Of a DNA stretch of 64,000 bases, positions 1-7,275 are shown piece by piece. Every line of letters begins with the position of its first letter. Position 1 is the stretch's first letter. The notes beneath the pieces were generated by a model. That model was not told the origin of the DNA and ran no database searches. It saw only the letters and a program-made list of their open reading frames with translations. Made by a program: the position numbers and the translations under genes. This DNA is from Nocardia niigatensis NBRC 100131. GTDB lineage: Bacteria; Actinomycetota; Actinomycetes; Mycobacteriales; Mycobacteriaceae. Location of the stretch: the NCBI RefSeq assembly GCF_000308655.1, contig NZ_BAGC01000112.1, positions 91,040 through 155,039 of the forward strand. The letters are read 5' to 3'.

Positions 1-351
1 GCATGCGCCGACCGCCTCACCGCCGAAGGCCAGCCCATCGGAGCCCGCACCGCCGCCGAACTCGGCCTGGTCGACCGGGTCGTCCCCGGCGACCCCGCCG
101 AGTTCCGGACCTGGGTCCGCCGCGAGGCCGCCGCCCTGGCCGCCGCCCCCGACCTCCCCGCCCGCATCATAGCCAAACGAGTGCAGCGAGCCGCGGACGA
201 AGCGGCAAAGCCCCTGGCCGCCTACCGCTCCGAAGAACTGGAGCATCTCAACCGCGAGGTGTTGAACCCAGCCTCCCCCTTCCACCGCCTCCGCCGAGAC
301 TTCGTCACCAAGTCATCCCCCCGAACCACCCCGGACCACCTCCTGGGGTAA
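1..351 (+). CDS. C-terminal part of HoxX-like / enoyl-CoA hydratase-fold protein (5' end outside window)
   Basis: Frame 1 is open from the first base to TAA at 349-351, giving 116 residues. The text GLVDRVVPGD is the usual end of a crotonase fold. The tail reads like the end of HoxX: AKPLAAYRSEEL, then SPFHRLRRDFVTK, then TPDHL, where HoxX proteins have AYR-x-EEL, a YHxARxxFV segment and TPxHL. HoxX makes the CO ligand of NiFe hydrogenases from formyl-tetrahydrofolate under aerobic growth, with a formyltransferase domain followed by a crotonase domain. Only the crotonase end is visible, so an ordinary enoyl-CoA hydratase remains possible. No hydrogenase genes lie downstream; if it is HoxX, they would be to the left of the window. 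Confidence 0.6.
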   Translation, partial: ACADRLTAEGQPIGARTAAELGLVDRVVPGDPAEFRTWVRREAAALAAAPDLPARIIAKRVQRAADEAAKPLAAYRSEELEHLNREVLNPASPFHRLRRDFVTKSSPRTTPDHLLG

Positions 352-632
352 GCGGTCACCTCACGGCGCTGCGAGCGTTCTCGGTAGTGAGCAGCTCGAG
401 ACGTTGCGCCAGATCGGCACGGCGTTGTCGGTCGTAGCGTCGTTGCCGCAGTTGACTTGGCGGATCAGCCCGGCCCGGCGTTCCACAGCGGGGCGCGCGA
501 CTGTTACCTCGAACTCCCGCATATGCGTGACGCCGGGATCGGGGGACCGAACGTCCCGGGAACGATCCCGAAACCCGCATGCACAGCCCAACTTCCGGAC
601 CGCGCCTGTTCTGACGTGATCGACCTCGCCGG
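352..632. other. Intergenic, no gene recognised
   Basis: This stretch separates two convergent genes. Short frames exist on both strands but none has a ribosome binding site or recognisable protein. No clear terminator hairpin was seen. Confidence 0.5.
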
Positions 633-3600
633 TCAGTCGGCCAGTTCGGCCAGCCGGGAGGCGATTCCGGCTCGGCTGGTGAGGCCGAGTTTGCGGAGGA
701 TGCGGCCGAGGTGGTCTTCGACGGTGCGGGTGCTCAGGAAGAGCTGGGCCGCGATCTCCTTGTTGGCGAGGCCCTTGGCGGCGAGCTCGGCGACCTCGCG
801 CTCCCGCTCGCTCAGCTTCGTCGCACCGGTGACCGTCCGGTGGCCTGCCAGCCGACGCTGGACAGCCGTCGCGGCCCGCTGTAGTTCCGCGGCCCCGGCG
901 GCGGCGAATTCGGTCCGCGCCGTGGCGATTCGGGCGGTGGCGGCGGTGAAGTCGCCGCGCCGGCCCGCGATCTGCGCGGCCACCAGCAGCGCCTGTGCGC
1001 GGAACACCGGCATATCGGCCCGTGCGTATGCCTCGGTGGAGACTTCCGCTGCGCGCTCAGCGGCGATGAGATCTCCGCGGGCACACAGGTATCCGGCCCG
1101 AGCGCGCGCTGCCGCCGCCAGTGCACCCGGCAACCCGAGGCGCTCGGCCGCGCTATCGGCTTGGGCGAGCAGGGTTTCGGCGGCGCTCAGGTCACCTCGA
1201 TCGACTGCGTTCAGGCATGCGACGGAGAGCTCGGCCGCTCGCATGGGATGTAAGCGGTCTCCCGGTGCGGCGGCTTCAACCGGAGGCGCTACCCGTCCGG
1301 CCGGCTCGCGGTCGTTTCGAGGCGACTGTCCCGGCGAAGGCTCGGCCGGCGGTGGGCCGGGATGTTGGTTCGTCGCTTCGATTGTTGTGGCCGAGGGCGT
1401 TTGGGAGAGCGGTTGTTGTGTGGACGGATCGTCGAGGTTGAGGCGGGCGGCGAGTTCGAGCAGGGCGGCGTCGACTGCGCTGCGCCACCAGCGGACGGCG
1501 GGGCGGGGGAGGGCGTCGAGGTCGCGCCAGCATTGGAGGACGGACTCGCGAGGTGAAGTTGCTTCCAGGACACGGAGTTTGAGGGCGGCGGCGAGTGGTG
1601 CGATGCCCGGATAGGCATAGAGTTCGGCGGTTTCGGTGGCGTCGTCGGCTGCGGCGAGGGCGTCTTCGTAGCGGCCCAGCTTGGCCAGGGAGTAGGCGTG
1701 CACCGTGAGGAGCTCGGGGAGGATGAAGCTGCGGCCGCGGCGGCGGCTGACCTTGATGGCACGCTCGATGTGGGTGAGGCCGGTGCGCTGGTCGTCGAGG
1801 AAGTACGCCATCCAGCCGAGGGCGGAGGCGGCGTGCACGGCGTCGAGTAGCTGAGTGTCGGTGAGTTGTGCGAACTCTCGCTCCGCCACCCGGTAGTCGG
1901 CTGCGGCGGCATGCAGGTCCAGGCTGTTGAGCAAGCCCATACTGCGCAGCGTCAGCGCGGCAGCGCGCATGGCGGGATCGTGCACCGCTTCGGAGGCGAA
2001 CAGCTGCCGAACCCGTTCCGCGCCTTCGCCATCGCGATTGTCCTGGATCTCCAGGATGGCCAACTCCAGCCGCGCGGGCCCGTGTTCGTGACTGCCCGGC
2101 CGATCGACGAGCTGCGTCAACAGGTTTCGCGCGCTGTCCACCCGTCCGAGAATCCGTTCACAACGCGCATAGAGGAGAGTCGCTTCCACCTGCTCCGGGC
2201 CGGGAACCTCCTCGTTCCCCGGCAGCAGGGTTTCGAGCGTCTCCCGTGCGGACTCCGCGGACCCGGACAGCAGCAGCGCCCGCCCGAGAAGGACACGAGC
2301 GGCAATCTCAGTGCCAGTGCCAGTGCCAGTGCCAGTGCCAGTGCCAGTGCCAGTGCCAGTGCCAGTGCCAGTGCCGATGCCGATGCCGGTGCCAGTGCCG
2401 GTGCCAGTGCGAGTGTCAGTGCCGGTGCCGGTGCCGGTGCCGGTGTCAGTGTCAGTGCCAGTGCCAGTGCGAGTGCCGATGCCGGTGCCAGTGCCGGTGC
2501 CAGTGCGAGTGCCGGTGCCGGTGCGAGTGCCGGTGCCGATGCCGATGCCGGTGCCAGTGCCGGTGCCAGTGCGAGTGTCAGTGCCGGTGCCGGTGCCGGT
2601 GCGAGTGCCGGTGTCAGTGCCGGCGCCGGTGCCATCACGAGCGATTGCGCTCGCACCCGTCTCTGACCGGGCAGCGAGGGCTGCGGCGATCCAGCGGGCG
2701 CTCGCGGCCGGAGCGGTGCCGAGGGACTGCTCTGCGGCGCAGAGTAGTTCGGCCGCTGCGAGGTCGTCGCGGCCGAGGGCGTGTTCCAGGTGGCGGGCTC
2801 GGGCGAGGACGGGTGCGCCGGAGGTGCGGAGTGCCCGGGCCGCGCGAGCGTGCGCGGCTGCCCGCCATCCGTGCCCGGCCAGGCGGTATGCGGCTGCGCG
2901 AACCAGGGGATGGCGGAAGCTCACCGTGCCCGCGGTGACGTCGACCCAGCCGCGGTGAGTGAGGTCGTCGATCGCCGTGTGGAGCTCGGCCGGCGCGACT
3001 TCGGCTGTGGCGCAGAGCAGTTCCACGTCGTCGGTGCTGCCGCAGACGCCGAGCGCCTGCGCTACCAGGCGCTCCCGGGCGGGCAGGTGGGCCAGCTCGG
3101 CCCGGATCGTCCGGTCCAGCGCCGTCTGATCCGCCACCGCCGCCAGATCCCCGGCGCTGATCGTGGCATCGAAATCCGCCGGGCTGAGTTCGGCGAGCAG
3201 CCGCAGATACAGCGGATTGCCGTGTGCCGCCGCCACGACCCGAGTGCACCTGCCCGCGGGCAGCTTCGGGAGCAGCGACGCCGCTTCGGCATCGGACAGC
3301 GGCGGCACCGCGAGGTGCGCACTCGCGACACCCGGTGCGCGCAGTGCGGATACGAGCGATTGCGGGAACTGTCCGTCGCGATAGGCCAGCACGATCCGCA
3401 CCGACTCCGGTCGCTGCCGAATGAGCAGAGCCAGTACGCGCAGGGAGTCGGCATCGACCCAGTGCGCATCGTCGATGACGAGCAGCGTCGGTGCGGCATC
3501 GAGTCGGCGCCGAATCCACCGGGCAGATTCCCGGATATCGGTCCCCGGGCCACTTTCCGTGCCCTCCGGTCGATCCGGGTCGCCGTCCAGTCGATCCGCG

Positions 3601-3740
3601 ATCTCGAGCACGAGATAGAGCGGGGTGGGTTGTTCGTATTCGGCGCCCGCGACTATGACCGTCCGCCATCCGCCCGATTCGAGCCCGCACGCGAATTCCG
3701 AAAGCAGTCGCGACTTTCCGATTCCGGCGGGGCCTTCCAC
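633..3740 (-). CDS. Large ATP-binding LuxR-family (LAL) transcriptional regulator with internal low-complexity repeat
   Basis: As drawn this is 1035 aa from GTG at 3740. It starts almost on the Walker A motif GPAGIGKS (residues 4-11). Walker B is LLVIDDAHWVDADS near residue 85. A TPR-like helical middle follows. The C-terminal LuxR helix-turn-helix (LSEREREVAELAAKGLANKEI, then STRTVEDHLGRILRKLG) occupies roughly residues 975-1030. This is the LAL architecture of ATPase-gated activators. Residues about 370-477 are alternating Gly-Thr/Asp/Arg/Ile encoded by a hexanucleotide repeat, which has no counterpart in the family. The true start is uncertain. The same frame upstream reads FVGRTREL, a normal LAL N-terminus, but has no ATG, GTG or TTG before a stop; an ATC at 3824-3822 sits 6 nt after GGAAAGGAG. 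Either an ATC start, a frameshift, or the shortened GTG form is used. Confidence 0.85.
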   Translation of the reverse strand: MEGPAGIGKSRLLSEFACGLESGGWRTVIVAGAEYEQPTPLYLVLEIADRLDGDPDRPEGTESGPGTDIRESARWIRRRLDAAPTLLVIDDAHWVDADSLRVLALLIRQRPESVRIVLAYRDGQFPQSLVSALRAPGVASAHLAVPPLSDAEAASLLPKLPAGRCTRVVAAAHGNPLYLRLLAELSPADFDATISAGDLAAVADQTALDRTIRAELAHLPARERLVAQALGVCGSTDDVELLCATAEVAPAELHTAIDDLTHRGWVDVTAGTVSFRHPLVRAAAYRLAGHGWRAAAHARAARALRTSGAPVLARARHLEHALGRDDLAAAELLCAAEQSLGTAPAASARWIAAALAARSETGASAIARDGTGAGTDTGTRTGTGTGTDTRTGTGTGTGIGIGTGTRTGTGTRTGTGTGTGIGTRTGTGTDTDTGTGTGTGTDTRTGTGTGTGIGIGTGTGTGTGTGTGTGTGTGTGTEIAARVLLGRALLLSGSAESARETLETLLPGNEEVPGPEQVEATLLYARCERILGRVDSARNLLTQLVDRPGSHEHGPARLELAILEIQDNRDGEGAERVRQLFASEAVHDPAMRAAALTLRSMGLLNSLDLHAAAADYRVAEREFAQLTDTQLLDAVHAASALGWMAYFLDDQRTGLTHIERAIKVSRRRGRSFILPELLTVHAYSLAKLGRYEDALAAADDATETAELYAYPGIAPLAAALKLRVLEATSPRESVLQCWRDLDALPRPAVRWWRSAVDAALLELAARLNLDDPSTQQPLSQTPSATTIEATNQHPGPPPAEPSPGQSPRNDREPAGRVAPPVEAAAPGDRLHPMRAAELSVACLNAVDRGDLSAAETLLAQADSAAERLGLPGALAAAARARAGYLCARGDLIAAERAAEVSTEAYARADMPVFRAQALLVAAQIAGRRGDFTAATARIATARTEFAAAGAAELQRAATAVQRRLAGHRTVTGATKLSEREREVAELAAKGLANKEIAAQLFLSTRTVEDHLGRILRKLGLTSRAGIASRLAELAD
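2310..2632. repeat. Degenerate tandem hexanucleotide (GTGCCA/GTGCCG) repeat inside the LuxR gene
   Basis: About 320 bp of imperfect 6-bp units, mainly GTGCCA and GTGCCG with GTGCGA, GTGTCA and GATGCC variants. It is purest at 2310-2375. On the minus strand it encodes alternating Gly-Thr. Because the unit is 6 bp, gain or loss of whole units keeps the gene in frame, so length can vary without inactivating it. The repeat has no stop codon in most frames, which explains long spurious open frames here. Confidence 0.95.
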
Positions 3741-3852
3741 GAGGAATACGCCGCTGCCTCCGGGAGTGTGGCAGGCCGCGTTCAGGGCGGCGAGTTCGCG
3801 GGTGCGGCCGACGAATGGCTGGATCGCGCACTCCTTTCCGAGCGAACGGCCT

Positions 3853-3871
3853 TTAGGTCAGCCTAACTCGA
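3853..3871. promoter_or_regulatory. Possible IdeR/DtxR-type iron box
   Basis: TTAGGTCAGCCTAACTCGA matches the DtxR/IdeR consensus TTAGGTTAGGCTAACCTAA at 14 of 19 positions. It has TTAGG/CCTAA arms. It lies just upstream of the LuxR regulator's Shine-Dalgarno sequence and between it and the divergent lipoprotein gene. Iron control of either gene is inference. Confidence 0.4.
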
Positions 3872-3991
3872 TGCCGCGCGGTCCTGATCGCCGCCCCGAT
3901 CCCGTGGTTTCACGGATGCTGTGCGGCCGGGAAGCGGGTTGGGTGGTCCGGGTTCGTTCGATTGCCGAGTGGGAGAGGTACGTAGCTTCAA

Positions 3992-4525
3992 ATGCAGATG
4001 AATTCGTCGAGTGCGCGGCGTCTGGTCCCCGTGCTCCTGACCATTGCCGCCCTGGCCCTGGCGGGGTGTTCCGCCTTGCAGAAGGGCGCCGATGTCGTCA
4101 AGGACGCGGGCAAATCGGATACCGGTCGCTCGAAGGTCGGCGATTGCATCAATGTCATCAAGGGGTCGATGATCGATTCTCAGACCGAGCCGGTGGACTG
4201 CGCGTCGCCGAAGGCGGTGTACCAGGTCGCCAAGGTGTACAGCAGCAAGACCGATTGCGCGTCCGACTACACCTCGTACGAGGAAACCCTCAACGGCACG
4301 TCCATGGCCTTCCTGTGCCTGGCCCCGAATTTCCAGCAGGGCGCCTGCTATCACGAGAGCATGCTGACCGGCTACCAGTACGCCGAGTGCGGCACCTCCG
4401 AGGCCAGCTTCCAGGTTCTGACCCGCATCACGGGCCAAGCCGACGAGTCCCTGTGCGGCGAGGACGCGGACAGCGTGATCACCCTGGCCGACCCCCGGAC
4501 CACCTTCTGTCTGAAGAAGATCTGA
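3992..4525 (+). CDS. Secreted lipoprotein (LppU-like, cysteine-rich)
   Basis: 177 aa. The N-terminus is a lipoprotein signal: a short charged head, a hydrophobic stretch and lipobox LAGC with the lipidated Cys near residue 26. The mature part begins KVGDCINV and carries about eight further cysteines, so disulfides in the cell wall are likely. This resembles LppU-type actinobacterial lipoproteins that start with a VGDC segment; the function is unknown. It is divergent from the LuxR regulator and 85 bp upstream of the ABC exporter. Two palindromes follow its stop codon, so it probably is not in the exporter's transcription unit. ATG 3992 is chosen for the purine-rich GGGAGAGG upstream; ATG 3998 is an alternative. 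Confidence 0.8.
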   Translation: MQMNSSSARRLVPVLLTIAALALAGCSALQKGADVVKDAGKSDTGRSKVGDCINVIKGSMIDSQTEPVDCASPKAVYQVAKVYSSKTDCASDYTSYEETLNGTSMAFLCLAPNFQQGACYHESMLTGYQYAECGTSEASFQVLTRITGQADESLCGEDADSVITLADPRTTFCLKKI

Positions 4526-4540
4526 CCCCGCCAAGATTTC

Positions 4541-4577
4541 CCGACGCAGTGTCGGTAACATCCCGACGGTGCGTCGG
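4541..4577. promoter_or_regulatory. Two CCGAC-N5-GTCGG palindromes, probable TetR operators
   Basis: CCGACGCAGTGTCGG (4541-4555) and CCGACGGTGCGTCGG (4563-4577) are near-identical. Both are followed by TAA, and their centres are 22 bp apart, two helical turns. They lie 34 bp before the ABC permease start. The TetR gene at 6443 ends the same cluster and is the natural candidate to bind here. Confidence 0.65.
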
Positions 4578-4610
4578 TAAAAGTGTCCGGCGCCGGAAAA
4601 GGGAGTTCGG

Positions 4611-5732
4611 ATGTTCTTGGCGGTGCGCGAACTGTGGTTCGCGCGAGCGCGATTCGGGTTGATGGCCGCGGTCGTCGCCCTGATCGCGGTGCTCATCGTG
4701 ATGCTGGCGGGCCTGTCGTCGGGCCTGGTCGACGACGGTGTCTCGGGATTGAAGGCCATGCCCGTGGACGCCTTCGCCTTCGCGCCGAAGACGGAGACCG
4801 AATCGGCCTTCACCCGCAGCACGGTCGATGACGGACAGGTCGCGGCCTGGCGCGGCCGCGGCGATGTGGCCGATGCGGCACTGTTCGGAAACACGCTGGT
4901 CAATGCGAAGACCGGCGACGGAGTCGCGATCGATCTCGCGCTCTTCGGGGTCGAGCCGGGGTCGTTTCTGGCCCCGAGCCCGGCAGAGGGGTCCGGGCTC
5001 GGGTCGCCGGACGGCATCGTGGTCAGCCCGACCACCCTCGACAAGGGCGTCCGCATCGGCGATGTGGTGATCATCGACCGCATCGGGACCACCATGCGGG
5101 TGGTCGGCGCGACCGCCGAACAGCGCACCTTCGGGCACGTGAACGTCGCCTATGTGCCGCTGCGACTCTGGCAGGAGATCCATGCCGGACTGCGGCCCGG
5201 CGACGTCGCCCGGCCGGAGATCTATCACGAGGCCAACGCCGTCGCGCTGCGCGGGCGAACAGGCGGCATCGACCTGGCCGCCGGCGACCGCGCCGCGGGT
5301 ACCCATGCCATGACGTTGACGGCCTCGTTCGACGCCTCGCCCGGCTACTCGGCCGAGATGTCGACCATGACGCTCATCCGGGTCTTCCTCTACGCCATCT
5401 CGGCGCTGGTGGTCGGCGCGTTCTTCATGGTCTGGACGGTGCAGCGCACCCACGAGCTGGCGGTGCTGCGCGCGCTCGGCGTCTCCACCGGATACCTGTT
5501 GCGCGACAGCCTGATCCAGGCCGCCATCGTGCTGGTCGCGGCGACAGCCGTCGGGGTCGGCGTGGGCGTGGGCGGCAGCCGGTTCGTCGGCGGCATGCCC
5601 TTCGCGCTCGAACCCGGCGCGGTCGCGGTCGGCGCGGTTCTGCTGATCCTGATGGGCATGCTGGGCGCGGTGCTGACCACGCTGCGCGTCACGCGGGTCG
5701 ATCCGCTCGAGGCACTGGGAGCGCAGCGATGA
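4611..5732 (+). CDS. ABC transporter permease, FtsX/MacB-like
   Basis: 373 aa with GGGAG 6 nt before ATG. The first 30 residues (LFARARFG-like start, then a hydrophobic helix) hold TM1. A large extracytoplasmic domain spans about residues 45-245. Three more helices follow from about residue 258 (LIRVFLYAISALVVGAFFMVW, VLVAATAVGVGVGVG, VAVGAVLLILMGMLGAVLTTL). This is the four-TM layout of the FtsX/MacB family, whose members usually move lipids, peptides or drugs by mechanotransmission or export. Its stop overlaps the ATPase start (ATGA), so the two are translationally coupled. The substrate cannot be read from the sequence. Confidence 0.9.
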   Translation: MFLAVRELWFARARFGLMAAVVALIAVLIVMLAGLSSGLVDDGVSGLKAMPVDAFAFAPKTETESAFTRSTVDDGQVAAWRGRGDVADAALFGNTLVNAKTGDGVAIDLALFGVEPGSFLAPSPAEGSGLGSPDGIVVSPTTLDKGVRIGDVVIIDRIGTTMRVVGATAEQRTFGHVNVAYVPLRLWQEIHAGLRPGDVARPEIYHEANAVALRGRTGGIDLAAGDRAAGTHAMTLTASFDASPGYSAEMSTMTLIRVFLYAISALVVGAFFMVWTVQRTHELAVLRALGVSTGYLLRDSLIQAAIVLVAATAVGVGVGVGGSRFVGGMPFALEPGAVAVGAVLLILMGMLGAVLTTLRVTRVDPLEALGAQR

Positions 5733-6418
5733 CCGTCGAATCGATTGTCCATCAGGGCATCTCGCTCAGCGATGTCTCGCTCACCTTCGGCAGCGGCGAA
5801 TACGCCGTGGGCGCGCTGGACCACATCGACCTGACCGTGCGGCCCGGCGAGCTGCTGGCCGTCGTGGGCCCGTCCGGATCCGGCAAGTCCACGTTGCTCG
5901 CGGTCGCGGGCGGCCTGGCGCGGCCCGACACCGGTCAGGTGCGCGTGCACGGCGCCGAGCTGACGACCCTGTCGCGGCGTCAGCTGGCGCGATTCCGGCG
6001 CGAGCACATCGGATTCGTATTCCAGACCGGGAACCTGATTCCCGCCCTGACCGCTCGCGACCAGGTGCGGCTGCTGGAACGCACCGGCGGCCGGAAGCGC
6101 GGCGCCGCAACGGATCCGAGCGCCCTGCTCGCCGCCGTCGGCATGGACGCCAAGGCGGACCGCCGGCCGCATCAGCTCTCCGGCGGCGAGCGGCAGCGCG
6201 TCGGCATCGCCCGCGCGCTCGCCACCGATCCGACGCTGCTGCTGGTGGACGAGCCCACCGCGGCCCTGGATCGTGCCCGCAGCCACGAGGTGATCGAGCT
6301 GTTGGCCCGCCAGACCCGGGAGCGGAAGGTGGCCACCATCATGGTCACCCACGACCACGACATCCTGACCCACTGCGATCGGGTGCTCACCCTGGTGGAT
6401 GGGAGACTGAGCGGGTAA
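5729..6418 (+). CDS. ABC transporter ATP-binding protein (LolD/MacB type)
   Basis: 229 aa. Walker A GPSGSGKST is near residues 47-55, the Q-loop is in FVFQTGNLIPALT, the signature is LSGGERQRVGIARAL and Walker B is LLLVDEPTAALD, followed by the H-loop VTHDHD. All catalytic positions are present. The length and the pairing with an FtsX-like permease fit the LolD/MacB class. It overlaps the permease by 4 nt and is followed 24 nt later by a TetR gene, giving a self-regulated exporter cluster. Confidence 0.93.
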   Translation: MTVESIVHQGISLSDVSLTFGSGEYAVGALDHIDLTVRPGELLAVVGPSGSGKSTLLAVAGGLARPDTGQVRVHGAELTTLSRRQLARFRREHIGFVFQTGNLIPALTARDQVRLLERTGGRKRGAATDPSALLAAVGMDAKADRRPHQLSGGERQRVGIARALATDPTLLLVDEPTAALDRARSHEVIELLARQTRERKVATIMVTHDHDILTHCDRVLTLVDGRLSG

Positions 6419-6442
6419 CCCGCCCAATGAGGAGATCGACCG

Positions 6443-7042
6443 GTGCCGAGGATCCAAGCCGCCACGCTCGCCGAACACCGCGAGGCGCAACGCCGCGCCC
6501 TGCTCGACGCCGCGCGCGCCATCCTCATCGGGGACCCGGCTCGCCCGCCCACACTCACCGAGGTGGCGGCGCGTGCCGGGCTCGCCCGGTCCAGCGTCTA
6601 CCAGTACTTCTCCTCGCGCGACCAACTGCTCGCCGAGCTGCTGGCCGATACCTTCCCGCAGTGGGCGCGGCGGGTGTCGGAGCGGATGGCGGCCGCGTCG
6701 GGCCCGGCCGAGCAGGTACTCGAATATGTCCGCGTCAACCTCGAATTGGTCGCGAGCGGCGAGCACGCCCTGGCCCGGGTGCTCTCCACGGTCATCGACG
6801 ACGACATCGCCGCCTACAGCCACGAACTGCACGAAGAACTCCGTACCCCGCTCATCGCCGCGCTCGGAACGGTCGGCGCACCCGACCCGGCGGCCACCGC
6901 CGGGCTCATCGACGGCATCGTGTACGCGGCTTCCCGCATGCTGGAGAGCGGCCAGGACGTCGACCGGACGGTTACGGCCGCAACGGAATTGGTCGCGCCG
7001 TACCTGTCGGCCCTGTTGCCGAGCGAGGCCGCGCGACGCTGA
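6443..7042 (+). CDS. TetR-family regulator of the adjacent ABC exporter
   Basis: 199 aa from GTG, with AGGAG 10 nt upstream. The N-terminal helix-turn-helix is typical: LTEVAARAGLARSSVYQYFSSRDQLLAELL at about residues 33-62. The C-terminal ligand-binding part has no recognisable specificity. It is co-directional with and just after the permease-ATPase pair, and the two CCGAC palindromes upstream of that pair are its likely operators. The expected role is ligand-released repression of the exporter. Confidence 0.88.
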   Translation: MPRIQAATLAEHREAQRRALLDAARAILIGDPARPPTLTEVAARAGLARSSVYQYFSSRDQLLAELLADTFPQWARRVSERMAAASGPAEQVLEYVRVNLELVASGEHALARVLSTVIDDDIAAYSHELHEELRTPLIAALGTVGAPDPAATAGLIDGIVYAASRMLESGQDVDRTVTAATELVAPYLSALLPSEAARR

Positions 7043-7060
7043 CCCGTGCGAATGAAAAGA

Positions 7061-7098
7061 CCGGTGAGGCCGCGCGGGCGGAGGCGCGACCTCACCGG
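7061..7098. terminator. Hairpin between convergent genes, probable bidirectional terminator
   Basis: CCGGTGAGG (7061-7069) pairs with CCTCACCGG (7090-7098), with a further GC-rich imperfect stem inside. It lies between the TetR stop (7042) and the small membrane ORF stop (7147). Confidence 0.6.
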
Positions 7099-7146
7099 AG
7101 TGCGAACCGCTGCAAGGGGAGACAGCGTTCGCACGATCGGGGACGG

Positions 7147-7275
7147 TCAGTGACCCTGTGCGAGGTGCGTCAGCAGGATCATGCCGCCGATGACCGCCAA
7201 TCCGGTGAGCAGGACGAGGACGCCGTAGGGCAGCCGCGGGATCCGGAAGGTCGACAGTTGCTGGGGCCTGGTCAT
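7147..7275 (-). CDS. Small single-TM protein translationally coupled to ctaD
   Basis: 42 aa starting ATG at 7275 inside the ctaD stop (ATGA overlap). The sequence has a basic N-terminal third (TRPQQLSTFRIPRLP), one hydrophobic helix (YGVLVLLTGLAVIGGMILL) and a short tail ending HLAQGH. This is the size and form of the one-helix accessory subunits that attach to haem-copper oxidases. The strict coupling to ctaD suggests an oxidase-associated role; this is inference. It could be missed by automatic annotation because of its length. Confidence 0.65.
   Translation of the reverse strand: MTRPQQLSTFRIPRLPYGVLVLLTGLAVIGGMILLTHLAQGH

Noticed and set aside
2246..2958. Plus-strand frames of Cys-Gln, Pro-Val or Ser-Ala repeats
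   Set aside because: Translations of the hexanucleotide repeat in non-coding frames; the minus-strand LuxR frame has conserved domains on both sides.
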